64,000 bases of DNA. Source: Carpediemonas membranifera (Eukaryota; Fornicata). Within the stretch, counting starts at the first letter, position 1; every line of letters begins with the position of its first letter. This document shows positions 53,245-62,669 of this stretch, piece after piece. Location: NCBI GenBank assembly GCA_019828565.1, contig JAHDYR010000053.1, forward strand, positions 434,001 through 498,000. The letters are read 5' to 3'. Made by a program: the position numbers and the translations under genes. The notes beneath the pieces are model-generated. The model did no database searches. It had not been told where the DNA came from and saw nothing but the letters and a program-made list of their open reading frames with translations.

Positions 53245-55641
53245 TTACAGACACATAACATCGGGTCCATCGTCGTCGTCCGACTCGCTCACGTCCCCGT
53301 CTGGCCCCACCACCTCCACGGTCGGTACCACCTTCGACGTCTGCACTGCGGGTGACCCCACAGCAGCGGCGGACGAGTCGACCCGGTGGTACGGCTTCAG
53401 AAGCTCCTGGGCCTGGCCAGAGGCCATGTCGCTTTCAAGCACGGGTGACTTGACAACCGCAGCGTCTAGGTCGAAGGGAAGAGGGACGCGAATATCCTTC
53501 TTTCGCTTGGGCTTTTCCTCTGGCAATGGGGCGGGCGGCTGCATGCCCCAAGGCATCGGCATCGGCATGGGCGCCCATATGGGCATCGGTATCTGCATCG
53601 GACCGCCGCTACTACGACTACGGCGACTGGAACTGTCATCGCGAGACTTACGGCCGTGGCTGCTGTGCTTGCCCGAGCGGCTCTTGCCCGACTTCCCACT
53701 GCGCTTCCTATGGCTGCTGCTGCTCGCCCCCGCTTCCGAACGCCCAGACGACCTCTTACTAGGCGCAGTCGACCCACCCTCCAACTCCTGCAGAAGCTGG
53801 GCGATCTGGTCATTATCACCCGAGGCAGACGTGCCCTGAGTGATCACGGTGTTTCCCATCGTGACTCTGACCGTCGAGTCATCATCTTCGAACCGCGTGC
53901 TCGGCTTGAAACTCGGCTTGAGCTCAAGACTCTCAGTCGCCCTCAACCGCACCACCTTCTCAGAAGAGTCGGACCGACCTGACCCTCGCCTCCCCTCACC
54001 CTGACCACCGCGGCCTCGGCCTCGGCCTCGAGTGAACGGGGGCAGCGGTGGTGGGACTGCTGGCCGACCAGCTCGGGTCTGTGGTTCGTCGCCAGGCTCG
54101 TCGCTGAAGTCAGACTCGGTGTCAGATGCGGAGTCACCAGCGCCGGGTTGTGACGTGTGGACCTTCGCCTTCTTGGGGACTTGGCACACCGGGTCGGCTT
54201 CGGTTCCGATTTCACGGATGTACTTCTTGAGCTTATCCTGCTCCCAGATATGCGGAACGCCGGAAATGGCAGAAATCTTACGCCGGAGAATTCGCTCAGT
54301 GAGGCACTTCGCCCGAATCTGATACGGCATCGGCCTGTATCTTCCAGGAATCCCATAGACCGCTCTCAGGAACTCGCTGTCAACCTTATAATTATATCGC
54401 GTGACTTCCACACTGTGCAAAGCCATAGCGGTCTTGGCTGCCGACTGCGGGGTCAAGTCCGCTCTGCCCAAAGGTACCTCGAGCATACTAGTGACAGAAG
54501 CCTCTCTGTCGTCACTCTGCTGGCTGACTGCCGTCTGCAGACCGAGTAGACGAAGGAGGATTACGCCAAGGCCTATCGCGTGTTCCGGGCGGATGACACT
54601 TTGGTCGACCAAGGCTGCAATGAGGATGCATGGGGCAAGAGTGGCGAGCCAAATAGCGAGGTGGCCGTGCGATGTGTCTCTGAAGACGATGAGGGAGGCG
54701 ATAGGCTGGATGGCAAGGCACAGGCAGCCCAAGACGCCGAGGACGAGGGCGTTTTCGGAGATATCGCCCAGAATCCTGTCGTTAAACCTGACTGTGAGAA
54801 TGGAAGCCAGCGCTAGCACAGAGATATCTATAGTCCAGGGCGGGATGGCGGTAGGAATCGTGGGGTGGAGACTTGTACCGTCAGTCAGCGGCGAGTCAAT
54901 CATATCGTCGACACGGTTGGCAATGGCGTTCGACATGCCAGTGTACGAGGGCGACAGGATGTTGAAGGCGAGCCGGCCCGAGGCGGCAAGACCCCTGCCC
55001 GGTGAACGGAGGCCGATGACGAGTGTCATGAGCTTCGTGAGGACGGCGCGGAGAGAGCCTGCAGTAATGGCGACGAGGACACAAAGATCTGGGAAGAGGT
55101 CGCCTGGGCCATCGATGCTCATCAGCTGGATGTCACTGAAGCCCCAGTTGGCGGTCATGGCAAGAGCAATGACGTACGGGATGACGGAGAACACAGCGCT
55201 GAGACCCTGGTAAAAGGTCAGCGGACGACGGAGTAGGATAGTGCTGAGCACAGTGTCTATAGCCGTCTGGGCAGTCATGAGGAGGACGAGTCGACCCATG
55301 TTTCTTGCCGTTGCCAAGAACGCGACCCACACGAGGCTGACTATCTGGAGGGCGAAGAGCGTAGATAGGACCAACTGCATCACCGTTGAAGCCAGGAAGA
55401 GGGCCTTGAAGTATTTGGCGGTCAGCATGTGGATCGCAAGAACTGGAACGGCGAGCAAGAGCAGTGGAGCAGTCATTCGCACGAGGAATTCGTCGAACGG
55501 GAGCTCTGTGGTCTGAGAGGCAACAAAACCAAGAGCAAAGAGCATGGCGGGTTGAACAAAGGGAAAGGCGCCGATACCAGCTGTGGCTTGTAGCGAGCCG
55601 GCGAGCTGTCCGATAGATGGTGGTCTTAGAAGGGAATGCAT
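53245..55641 (-). CDS. Multipass membrane protein with Arg/Ser-rich tail
   Basis: 798 aa from the ATG at 55641 (MHSLLRPPS). Residues about 20-390 contain eight to ten hydrophobic segments (for example LLLLAVPVLAIHML and LVLGVLGCLCLAIQPIASLIVF). The C-terminal half is a cytosolic-type tail: a short conserved-looking stretch (YKVDSEFLRAVYGIPGRYRPM), an Arg/Gly box (RGRGRGRGGQGEGRRGSG), a Ser/Arg/Lys region (KRSGKSGKSRSGKHSSHGR), a Pro/Met-rich repeat (MPIWAPMPMPMPWGMQPP) and an acidic end. No transporter or receptor family recognised. The mix of a polytopic head and an RNA-binding-like tail is unusual. Confidence 0.75.
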   Translation of the reverse strand: MHSLLRPPSIGQLAGSLQATAGIGAFPFVQPAMLFALGFVASQTTELPFDEFLVRMTAPLLLLAVPVLAIHMLTAKYFKALFLASTVMQLVLSTLFALQIVSLVWVAFLATARNMGRLVLLMTAQTAIDTVLSTILLRRPLTFYQGLSAVFSVIPYVIALAMTANWGFSDIQLMSIDGPGDLFPDLCVLVAITAGSLRAVLTKLMTLVIGLRSPGRGLAASGRLAFNILSPSYTGMSNAIANRVDDMIDSPLTDGTSLHPTIPTAIPPWTIDISVLALASILTVRFNDRILGDISENALVLGVLGCLCLAIQPIASLIVFRDTSHGHLAIWLATLAPCILIAALVDQSVIRPEHAIGLGVILLRLLGLQTAVSQQSDDREASVTSMLEVPLGRADLTPQSAAKTAMALHSVEVTRYNYKVDSEFLRAVYGIPGRYRPMPYQIRAKCLTERILRRKISAISGVPHIWEQDKLKKYIREIGTEADPVCQVPKKAKVHTSQPGAGDSASDTESDFSDEPGDEPQTRAGRPAVPPPLPPFTRGRGRGRGGQGEGRRGSGRSDSSEKVVRLRATESLELKPSFKPSTRFEDDDSTVRVTMGNTVITQGTSASGDNDQIAQLLQELEGGSTAPSKRSSGRSEAGASSSSHRKRSGKSGKSRSGKHSSHGRKSRDDSSSRRSRSSGGPMQIPMPIWAPMPMPMPWGMQPPAPLPEEKPKRKKDIRVPLPFDLDAAVVKSPVLESDMASGQAQELLKPYHRVDSSAAAVGSPAVQTSKVVPTVEVVGPDGDVSESDDDDGPDVMCL

Positions 55642-55936
55642 GCTCTTTGGAACGAGTGCCGCGGTCTAACTCGCAAGTATTTCAAGCTGCCGATGATTAC
55701 AGCCGGGTCATTCGATCTGACAACCTCGAACCGAGTCGATCCCACCACTGCGAACCGGGGCTGACCGTGTTTGGTTGGCTCAGACCGCCCAGCTTCAGCT
55801 GGATGTTGGATCATATTTCATACAGTGTCTGTTTGAAATTCTGTGCTATCACCGTAATCCCGCATTTTATGTCAGACTCCAAAGCTAACCCTGAGCATTC
55901 CCCCACGTATTAACCGCAATTTATAAGTCTCAATGT
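55642..55936. other. Intergenic region
   Basis: 295 bp between two minus-strand genes. No gene, repeat or clear signal seen. Confidence 0.5.
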
Positions 55937-56899
55937 CTAAAGATGGAACCGTCTCCGCTGCTCGCCCTGCTGGTCGGCGTTCCACTCGTACTCTCCGCCC
56001 ACAGGATCGAACGAGCCCCTGACAATGTACCGAAGCTTCAGAGAGAACTTAGGCCCGAGCTCTTGCAAGTTGACGGCCTCATCGCTGGCAAACTCGTAGC
56101 GGTGGAAGCGCATAAAAATAAAGTCGCGCTTATTGTTGATGGAGATCACCTGACGCCCAGTCACATCCGGCTGGGCTGGGAAGAGTCCGCCAAGGATCTG
56201 AGCCACCCTCTTCCCAAGATGAGTGGTGAAGTTCTTCGCAATAACTTCAGGAGGATGAACGGTAGGCCAGCCGTGGTTCTTAATGCGCTTACGGAGCACG
56301 ATCCCGTCCAGCTTGAACCAGGCCGTGGGGCCAGTGGGGAGGTGACAGACCATGATGCCAGTGGGGTCGGCACCGTCGGCGTGGACGACAACCACGTCGG
56401 TGGCACCCTGCTCTGTAGCGTATTCGCACATAGCGGTAATCGTCCGCTTGCCACGCTTCACATACTTGGCGGCGGGGATCATTGTGAGAAGATCCTCGAC
56501 GAACGAGAGGACCCGACGACCCTTGGGGCGAGGGCTGGTAGTAACCCACACGACGGGGACCTTGCCCTCGCGGTGGTCTTCGTATTCGTCCTGGAGGACA
56601 ATATCCTCCTCGTCGGAGAGAACGGCGTCGTCGTTGGCGACGCGCATATCGTCGATCGTCTTGGGAAGCTCTTTGGGAACTTCTTCCTCGCCCAGCTTCT
56701 CACGGAGCTGATTGCGGGTGCGGCGGGCCTTCTGCTGCTCTTTCTTCTTCTCGGCAACGAGGTTAGCGCGCACAGCGGACCGACGAACACTGTTCTTCAA
56801 CGATCTAGCCTTCTCCATCTTATCTGCGTACTCAGCAGTAAAGATGAGCGGAGTCTTGTTCGTCCGCTTCACTCCCTTGCCCTTAGAAGCGCGTTCCAT
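55937..56899 (-). CDS. RPF1: Brix-domain ribosome production factor 1
   Basis: 320 aa, the usual RPF1 length. Brix domain about residues 115-310 with KVPVVWVTTSPRPKGRR, VIAKNFTTHLGKRV, GRQVISINNKRDFIFMRFHRYEF, ELGPKFSLKLRYIVRGSFD and a terminal QRRRFHL, each matching RPF1 (human DYIFFRFHRYIF, ELGPRFTLKL, RRKFHL). The Lys-rich N-terminus (KKKEQQKARRTRNQL) and acidic segment before Brix are typical. RPF1 acts in pre-60S assembly and 27S/5.8S-25S processing in the nucleolus. The 18-mer CCTTATTCTGCGAAATAG is 18 nt before the start. Confidence 0.95.
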   Translation of the reverse strand: MERASKGKGVKRTNKTPLIFTAEYADKMEKARSLKNSVRRSAVRANLVAEKKKEQQKARRTRNQLREKLGEEEVPKELPKTIDDMRVANDDAVLSDEEDIVLQDEYEDHREGKVPVVWVTTSPRPKGRRVLSFVEDLLTMIPAAKYVKRGKRTITAMCEYATEQGATDVVVVHADGADPTGIMVCHLPTGPTAWFKLDGIVLRKRIKNHGWPTVHPPEVIAKNFTTHLGKRVAQILGGLFPAQPDVTGRQVISINNKRDFIFMRFHRYEFASDEAVNLQELGPKFSLKLRYIVRGSFDPVGGEYEWNADQQGEQRRRFHL

Positions 56900-56917
56900 G
56901 CTATATCACTGGCAACG

Positions 56918-56935
56918 CTATTTCGCAGAATAAGG
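56918..56935 (-). promoter_or_regulatory. 18-bp element shared with the PABPN1-like promoter
   Basis: Sense CCTTATTCTGCGAAATAG, identical to 19509-19526, ending 18 nt before the RPF1 ATG. Confidence 0.5.
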
Positions 56936-57034
56936 CTCTCTCGTTTTCTGCTGGAAACGGGGATATGAAGAGGATGCCATCCAGGTCAATAGTCAGCTTT
57001 CGTCACTTCAACGCCTGCGCCGCGGCAATCGGTC

Positions 57035-57042
57035 GCAGTTTA
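57035..57042 (+). promoter_or_regulatory. GCAGTTTA initiator-like element
   Basis: TCGCAGTTTATGG, 13 nt before the ATG at 57056. The ATG inside the element is out of frame with the gene. Confidence 0.5.
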
Positions 57043-57055
57043 TGGCAAGAACGAC

Positions 57056-57693
57056 ATGGATCAGTTCTCAGTAATTAGAGTTCCTGATCAAGTTCTAGAG
57101 GGTGTTACACGCCCATTATACGTCAGGAAATACATACCCGTGAAGAATGATGAAGTGAGTTCATATTCCACGAAGAAAACGATTGTCGTCTTCAATCTCC
57201 CAATTAGAGCGAGTTTGTGCAACCCAAGTTATCTAACACAGCAGAAGAGTCTATTGAAAGCGCGTTCAGCACCATTGGCAAGCTTTCATCCATTGAGTTG
57301 AAGCCCATGATCATGGCTGATACCACTCTTGCCGATCCAAACGTTCCCATCGAAGATATGTCCCTCGCCTCATATACTATAGCCTATGTAACCTTCAAAC
57401 ACAGCAAGGACGCCGATTCCGCTGTCCAAACCGCCACTCTTCCCTCCCCAATCGTCTCTGCCGGCTCATTCGGAGCAGACCGAGCCACCTCCGCCCTGGC
57501 TGACCTGCTTGTCAACGAGAAGGAGCTGCTGAAGACTGCCAGTGCGGCAGTGGAGCGGTACGATGACCGCCAGGAGGAGAAACGGACCAGGGCATACTCG
57601 AACGAGCCAGATGATGAGGGCTGGATGCTCGCCGTTCCCATGCCGGGCAAGACACACGTGCGGGCGGGCAAGTACACGATCGGGGTGTTCTAG
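57056..57693 (+). CDS. RRP7: RRP7-like ribosomal RNA processing protein, one 29-nt intron
   Basis: Exons 57056-57212 and 57242-57693 give 202 aa. Splicing unites TIVVFNLPIRATEESIESAFSTIG, a continuous RRM-like beta1-alpha1 unit as in RRP7 proteins, which are shorter than this in no frame. Later it has the family's FKHSKDADSAV region and a C-terminal EKRTRAYSNEPDDEGWMLAVPMPGK that matches the RRP7 tail (DxDGWxxVxxxG). RRP7 belongs to the UTP-C complex and is needed for 18S rRNA maturation. GCAGTTTA lies 13 nt before the ATG. Confidence 0.85.
57213..57241 (+). other. Spliceosomal intron, 29 nt
   Basis: Donor GTTTGT, acceptor TCTAACACAG with a CTAAC branch-like core right next to the 3' splice site, a pattern also described for diplomonad introns. 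Confidence 0.88.
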
Positions 57694-57843
57694 AGGCGCT
57701 GTAAAAATTTGCGGATAAAAAGAGAGACGATGTTTTCTGGCACCAAGTGTTTCAGCCGCTTGCGGCAAGCGAGAGCAAAGTGTCGGGTTGGCGTTGTTAT
57801 GTAACATACGTAAAGGGCTAAAGTGACCAAGACTCAAGTCAAG

Positions 57844-58089
57844 TCAGCACTTGCCATCGCAACGTTGGTTGTAAGCGGCCACTGGGCCATCAAGGCCTGG
57901 TCCCGCGGGATCCCTGGTCTGCTCGAGATGATGTCGGAAGGCGGTGTGAGAGGCGCCGGCCCCGCCTCGGTCTGCGGTAGACTTAGGGTCCCCTGTTGCA
58001 CGGCTGCTCTCAACGTGCATCAGACGTTGACCCGATACCAACAGGGTAAAAATTCCGACAGCGAGGAAAACTGAGAGCATTAATGCCAT
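57844..58089 (-). CDS. Possible small signal-anchored protein
   Basis: 81 codons from the ATG at 58089. The first residues (MALMLSVFLAVGIFTLLVSG) look like a signal peptide or anchor. The remainder has no structure I recognise. It overlaps the end of the WD40 fragment by 10 nt. Weak candidate; the opposite strand has a similarly hydrophobic frame without an ATG. The rest of 57694-58079 is otherwise empty. Confidence 0.2.
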   Translation of the reverse strand: MALMLSVFLAVGIFTLLVSGQRLMHVESSRATGDPKSTADRGGAGASHTAFRHHLEQTRDPAGPGLDGPVAAYNQRCDGKC

Positions 58090-58421
58090 ACTTCATCAGC
58101 GACACCCATCAAGTCAGCCTCAGTCATGCTGGGCAATTGAGGGAGTCGATACAGCTTGACGTAACTGTGTCCACAGCCACAGAGCAGAGTCGACCCGTCC
58201 GGGGAGAAGGCGATGCCCCGCACAAAGCCGTCACAATCGATTGTATTGAAGCACTCGCTGCTCTCAATATCCCACAGCTTGATGGTATTGTCATAAGACC
58301 CGGATGCGAGGACCCTGCCGTCAGGTGAGAAGGCGACAGAATAGACAAAGTCATGATTGTCATTAAGTACATCGACGCAGCCTGATTTACAAACAATGGC
58401 GCAATAACATAAAATCTGCAC
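58080..58421 (-). pseudogene. WD40-repeat fragment (two repeats)
   Basis: About 110 codons carrying two WD40 repeats: FVYSVAFSPDGRVLASGSYDNTIKLWD and VRGIAFSPDGSTLLCGCGHSYVKLY (given at repeat scale). A propeller needs about seven. The frame begins 2 nt from the stop of the LRRIQ3-like gene, has no in-frame ATG before the repeats, and the first ATG (58410) opens another frame. This looks like the decayed 3' end of a WD40 gene, or one with an undetected first exon. Confidence 0.5.
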
Positions 58422-61400
58422 TAAATACCAGGAATCGACTCCACCAGAGTCAACGTCCGACTCCGAGGCCGCTTCACCTCGACCTTCTTCTCCGGCAACG
58501 GCTTCGGCCTCGTATAGTCCAGCCTCTGCCTCTCAATCTCCTCAAGCCGTGCGGCCTCGGCGTTCTTCCAGGTCTGGAACATGTACTTCGCCCGATCAGC
58601 GTCGTCCAGTCGTTGGGCACGGAGTTCTTGCACCTTCCTGGTCTGGAGCTTGGCGGTGGTCTCTTTCAAAGCGTTATACTGCTTCTTAGAGGCTGTGCGA
58701 GCTAGATACGAGAGAGATCTGGCGAAATCTGTCTCGGACCCCAGATGCGCTTTCACCGCGGCCATGCGAACGGAAGTGCGAGTAAGTGGCCAGACTGGCT
58801 CATCGTACACCGGCGCCTGGTGCACAGAGGCGCGGGACTGGGGCCGCTGGACATACTTCTTCGTGTACTCGTCGCGCTGGCGGAGGATCTCGGCTTTTCT
58901 CACAGGTCTTGGGGCATTGGGAGTGCGGCCGCCGGACTGGGAATGGGAAGCGGGGCCAGGCACTTTGGTCACTGCCTCCAGACGCTTCATTACCTCTGTT
59001 ACTTCATCCGCATCTTGTCGACTCCGCCGGCCAGTCGGGTCATAAACTGCACGTTGACGATCAGCGCGGGCACGACTCTCCGCCTTCCTCTGCTGGACTG
59101 CCTGTCGTGTCTTGGCGAGCTCCCTGTCCCGGACGTCCTGGTCCTTCATTCTGTATCTGATCTCATCGATCCTGAGATTGAATTTCTCATCCGCCTGGGA
59201 GTTCCGGATGGTTGAGAGATAATCAACCGGCCGGGCCTTTGTCGGGATAATCGTGAGCTGGTCGGCCTGCTTCTGGACCCGCTCCATGGCGATGCTGAGC
59301 GTTTCTGGACCCTCGGCAGACTTGGCGGGCGCTGCAGACCTACGAACGAGCGTGGCTTCCTTCCAACGGAAGAGGGAGTCGAGCTCCCTAATTCCAGGCG
59401 GGCCCCGACTTGCCGGAGTAACTGCGACTCGAATCCCGACTCCAGCAGTGCCTACTCCGGCAGTCTGGATGTGGGGCGTCCGGGCGGGGCGGGTTGGGTG
59501 CATCGAGCGGACTACGAAGCCGCGCCACGCAGCCTGGATGAGAGCTGCGGCCTCCTGGCGCTTGACTTCTGAGAGAGAGATGATGGGCAGGCTAGACATC
59601 GTCCGACCTACGAAAGTGTGCAGGAAGAGGAGCAGGGCACGACGCTTGGCCTCATCCGTGTCTGCGAACGAGACCCGCGTGTACCCGTAGAGGCTGCGGG
59701 CGACGAAATTCATCTTTCCGAACCATGGAACCTTAAACTGCGAAATATTGGAAATGGGCTGGATGACTGAGCCCGAACGGACCAAGGACACTGCCTGCCC
59801 CGCTGTGAGTCCCGCTGCCTTTGTGGTATGTACTGGGAAGGCAGGAACGGTGAGTCTAATACAAGCTGCCTTTGTAAGAATATACTTCGACGCCGGCGGC
59901 AGGAGAAACACAGGAGCGTTTGACGGATCCGGTGTAATATCAAAGGAGAACCTGTAATCGGCCTCCTGCACTGTCCTATGAGTAAACGCCCTCGTCCCCT
60001 GAGCAACTACGGCCCTACGCCAGTCCGACTGGACCCACGGCATCGACTCCGCTGCAGCCGGGGCCGAGCGGAGGGGCAGAGGCTCGGGTGGGGCGGCGCA
60101 TGCTCTGTCGAGCACTCTCAGGTCGGAGGACCGAATAAAGAAGAAGCCGTCCGTGCCGACTCTGCGGCAGACCTCCTCCATGCCAGTGTATATCCTCAGT
60201 GCTTGCAGTGAGCGGTGGGATCGGAAGGCTGCCTGTATCCGACTCGCGGCGTGCAGTCTAATGCGCTCCTCGATGAAACCATGGGGGAAGAGTACCTTGG
60301 ATGAATACACGGCAGCTCTCGTCCTATGTGCCCTGAACGTGGACTGGATCTTCACGGCTGCGGCCTCACGGATGGCATCGTGACATCTTATGGCTTGGAT
60401 GCCAGCCGTGCCCTCCAGCATGGCTGCTAGGTGGCGGAGGAAGGTAGGGTCGTTCGGACAGCGGACAATGGAGCATGAGCGGCGGATGTCGCCCTTAATC
60501 GTGTCTACACCGCTGTATGTCTCGAACGAGGAGGTGTACGCTGTCCGTTCGATGCCTGTGACATGGGGCCGCATGAACACGAGGCGAAGCTGGGCGAGTT
60601 TGCCCAGGTCTGCTCCCACTACAATGCGGTGGCGCTTCAGAGTTTCAGGTGGGGCAGGCCGTCGGATCTGGAGCACGGGGCCCTTGCCGATTGGGCGATC
60701 ATGTCTTGCCAGGTAGGCTCCACGCCGCTCTCCGAGCCACTCAAAGGGGGAGTCAGCCCTTACCACCCGGATCTGCTCCGATCCATGGGTAACCGAGGCC
60801 AGAGCAGCAGTCACAGTCGACATGAAGTCAGACATGCCAGAATCTGGTACAATAAACCAGCTAGGGTTGGTCAGCATTGTCTCGCGGAACTTCATGAGTC
60901 GTTTGACTCGCTGAGCGCGCCAGGCACGCTGGATGGCGCGGGCTGAATGGTGCAGGAAGAACATGTCGATCAGCTGGCGGCGGCGGGCCTTGAGAGCGAG
61001 TGAGCGGCGGATGAAACGCTGGATCAGTCGGGCGGCGATCATCCGGTTCAGATGGTGCAGTTTTAGGTCAGGACCGACTCTGACGCGGGTCTGGTGGCCG
61101 CGGACGACGGCCTGGATCACTGTAGCGGCCTTGCTCGTGGCTTTCTTGTACTCGGCGGCCTCTCGTCTGCCGAGCCAGCCTCGGACCCAGCGCTGGATGA
61201 TGACAACCGGAGACCGGTGCCGGAACATGGCGTCCACGCGATACAACTCGTCCCTTAGCACATCATACATCAGTTGGTAAGTCACAAAGGGGTCGGTCGA
61301 CTGCTCGACTGCCCGCGATACACCAAGAGAGGACCTTGGGCGCGACTTGGGCGTTCGTGCGCGGACTACAGGCATGTAATCTGACATCAACGCGTGTTTC

Positions 61401-61918
61401 AGTGCCGACCGCGGCCTATCAAGTCTTGATTCAGTCGAATCAGGGAACGAATCTGCCGAGTACTGGAAGATCATTTCTCGCGAGCACGCGGCCCACCTTG
61501 AGAACTGAGCGCCGTCAATGCACTCCTCGTCTGAAATGTTATGGTTGTCAAGCACTCTTAACACAGGCAGGGTATTGACAAGGAAGTTTCGATAGCCCGG
61601 GTGGCGGGCGATGGGGTTGTCGTAAAGTGTCAGAATGGTTAGTGCGGGGGCGCCTATGAGTCCAGCTACCCCTGCGAGGTCCGAGATCTTGTTGGAATGG
61701 AGGAATAGAACGCGTAGGGAGGTCATCTGGGCCCAAGAGTCGGGTCCGGGGAGTTCGGTGAGGTTGTTGGAGTGCAGGTCGAGCTTACGGAGTGTGACGG
61801 AGAGAGGAATGCTGTCAAATGACTGGGTAAGAGAGTTGGGAGGGGCAAACGTTGAAATGGTTGTGTCCCGCAAAGAGATACTCGAGTATTCCGCATTCCA
61901 TGAGAGCATCGCGGGCAT
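58421..61918 (-). CDS. LRR and IQ-motif protein (LRRIQ3-like)
   Basis: 1165 aa from the ATG at 61918 (MPAMLSWN), with the next ATG at 61909. Residues about 43-140 hold leucine-rich repeats: LRKLDLHSNNLTELPG, LRVLFLHSNKISDL and LTILTLYDNPIARHPGYRNFLVNTLPVLRVLDNHNISDEE, the last closely matching LRRIQ3 (LTLYDxPxxxxxxYRHxxVNSxxxLKALDxxxISDEE). About seven IQ motifs follow from residue 240 (VIIQRWVRGWLGRREA, VIQAVVRGHQTR, AIQRAWRAQRVKRL, KIQSTFRAHRTR, RIQAAFRSHRSL, LIQAAWRGFVVR). IQ motifs bind calmodulin or light chains; LRRIQ proteins are found in flagella. A 30-nt intron-like stretch lies just upstream (61930-61959). Confidence 0.85.
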   Translation of the reverse strand: MPAMLSWNAEYSSISLRDTTISTFAPPNSLTQSFDSIPLSVTLRKLDLHSNNLTELPGPDSWAQMTSLRVLFLHSNKISDLAGVAGLIGAPALTILTLYDNPIARHPGYRNFLVNTLPVLRVLDNHNISDEECIDGAQFSRWAACSREMIFQYSADSFPDSTESRLDRPRSALKHALMSDYMPVVRARTPKSRPRSSLGVSRAVEQSTDPFVTYQLMYDVLRDELYRVDAMFRHRSPVVIIQRWVRGWLGRREAAEYKKATSKAATVIQAVVRGHQTRVRVGPDLKLHHLNRMIAARLIQRFIRRSLALKARRRQLIDMFFLHHSARAIQRAWRAQRVKRLMKFRETMLTNPSWFIVPDSGMSDFMSTVTAALASVTHGSEQIRVVRADSPFEWLGERRGAYLARHDRPIGKGPVLQIRRPAPPETLKRHRIVVGADLGKLAQLRLVFMRPHVTGIERTAYTSSFETYSGVDTIKGDIRRSCSIVRCPNDPTFLRHLAAMLEGTAGIQAIRCHDAIREAAAVKIQSTFRAHRTRAAVYSSKVLFPHGFIEERIRLHAASRIQAAFRSHRSLQALRIYTGMEEVCRRVGTDGFFFIRSSDLRVLDRACAAPPEPLPLRSAPAAAESMPWVQSDWRRAVVAQGTRAFTHRTVQEADYRFSFDITPDPSNAPVFLLPPASKYILTKAACIRLTVPAFPVHTTKAAGLTAGQAVSLVRSGSVIQPISNISQFKVPWFGKMNFVARSLYGYTRVSFADTDEAKRRALLLFLHTFVGRTMSSLPIISLSEVKRQEAAALIQAAWRGFVVRSMHPTRPARTPHIQTAGVGTAGVGIRVAVTPASRGPPGIRELDSLFRWKEATLVRRSAAPAKSAEGPETLSIAMERVQKQADQLTIIPTKARPVDYLSTIRNSQADEKFNLRIDEIRYRMKDQDVRDRELAKTRQAVQQRKAESRARADRQRAVYDPTGRRSRQDADEVTEVMKRLEAVTKVPGPASHSQSGGRTPNAPRPVRKAEILRQRDEYTKKYVQRPQSRASVHQAPVYDEPVWPLTRTSVRMAAVKAHLGSETDFARSLSYLARTASKKQYNALKETTAKLQTRKVQELRAQRLDDADRAKYMFQTWKNAEAARLEEIERQRLDYTRPKPLPEKKVEVKRPRSRTLTLVESIPGI

Positions 61919-62669
61919 CGGTGAGTTCCCTGTGTTAATGTGCTCTGTTGGGTACAAACATGTCGGATATGTTGGCACAAAGTGCGTCGTCGGTGCCGAT
62001 CCCGGTAGAGTCACACCGTTTGATCAGTTCGCGGAATGTAAGCGCCTTGTGAGGCTTATTACCCGTGTTTGCATGGACATGTTGCTCTTGCAACGTGTCT
62101 TCAGCGCTCATGGATCAAAAGGCCAGTTGTTTGCCAATTCTCGATATTTCGATCCTTAAAGTGCGCTATCATCGCCCAGCCGCCTATGACGGTGAACGAC
62201 CCATACTACGACCATACGGACGTGTAAACGAGTAAACAATCATCCTGTTGTTATGTCATCTCTTGCCTCGAGTGGCCGGTGCGACTGGACCTACACCGCT
62301 GACCATGGAATGCAGTGTTGAATCACCCGTACCCCGGGCCCAGTGCTCTTAGTTCATCCAGACTCACACTACAGGAGCGCTCACTCAGCTGATGGTGCGG
62401 ACAAATCAAGAAAGCTTGAACAAGGTGGACCCCCATCACGATGGGGGCTGACTGAGGTCAGACTGATCTGTGGCCTTTGGGTCGCTGTTTGGCCGTCATT
62501 CACTGGGCTCGGCTGTTCCAGCAGGAAGGACTGCGGGCAGACTTCCGTGACTGGTGCAATCCCGGCGAGCTTTTCATCCTCAGTTGACAACGCCTACACT
62601 ACTACGTCCACTCTGGAACTCAGTACAGTACATGGATTTACGTAAACACCCGACCCGAACCTACTTTAC
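61919..62669. other. Intergenic region with hairpins and an intron-like 5' leader
   Basis: 751 bp. At 61930-61959 the minus strand reads GTTTGT...TTAACACAG, 30 nt, with splice signals like the confirmed introns, perhaps in the 5' UTR. At 62430-62447 a perfect hairpin CCCCCATC-AC-GATGGGGG follows a TCAAG-AAAG-CTTGA hairpin (62406-62419). No gene seen. Confidence 0.5.

Noticed and set aside
55943-56968. Long plus-strand frame of 341 codons
   Set aside because: Opposite strand of RPF1, which has strong Brix-domain motifs.
59733-59750. TTAAACTGCGAAATATTGG inside the LRRIQ3-like gene
   Set aside because: In frame it encodes SNISQFKV; no start codon nearby.
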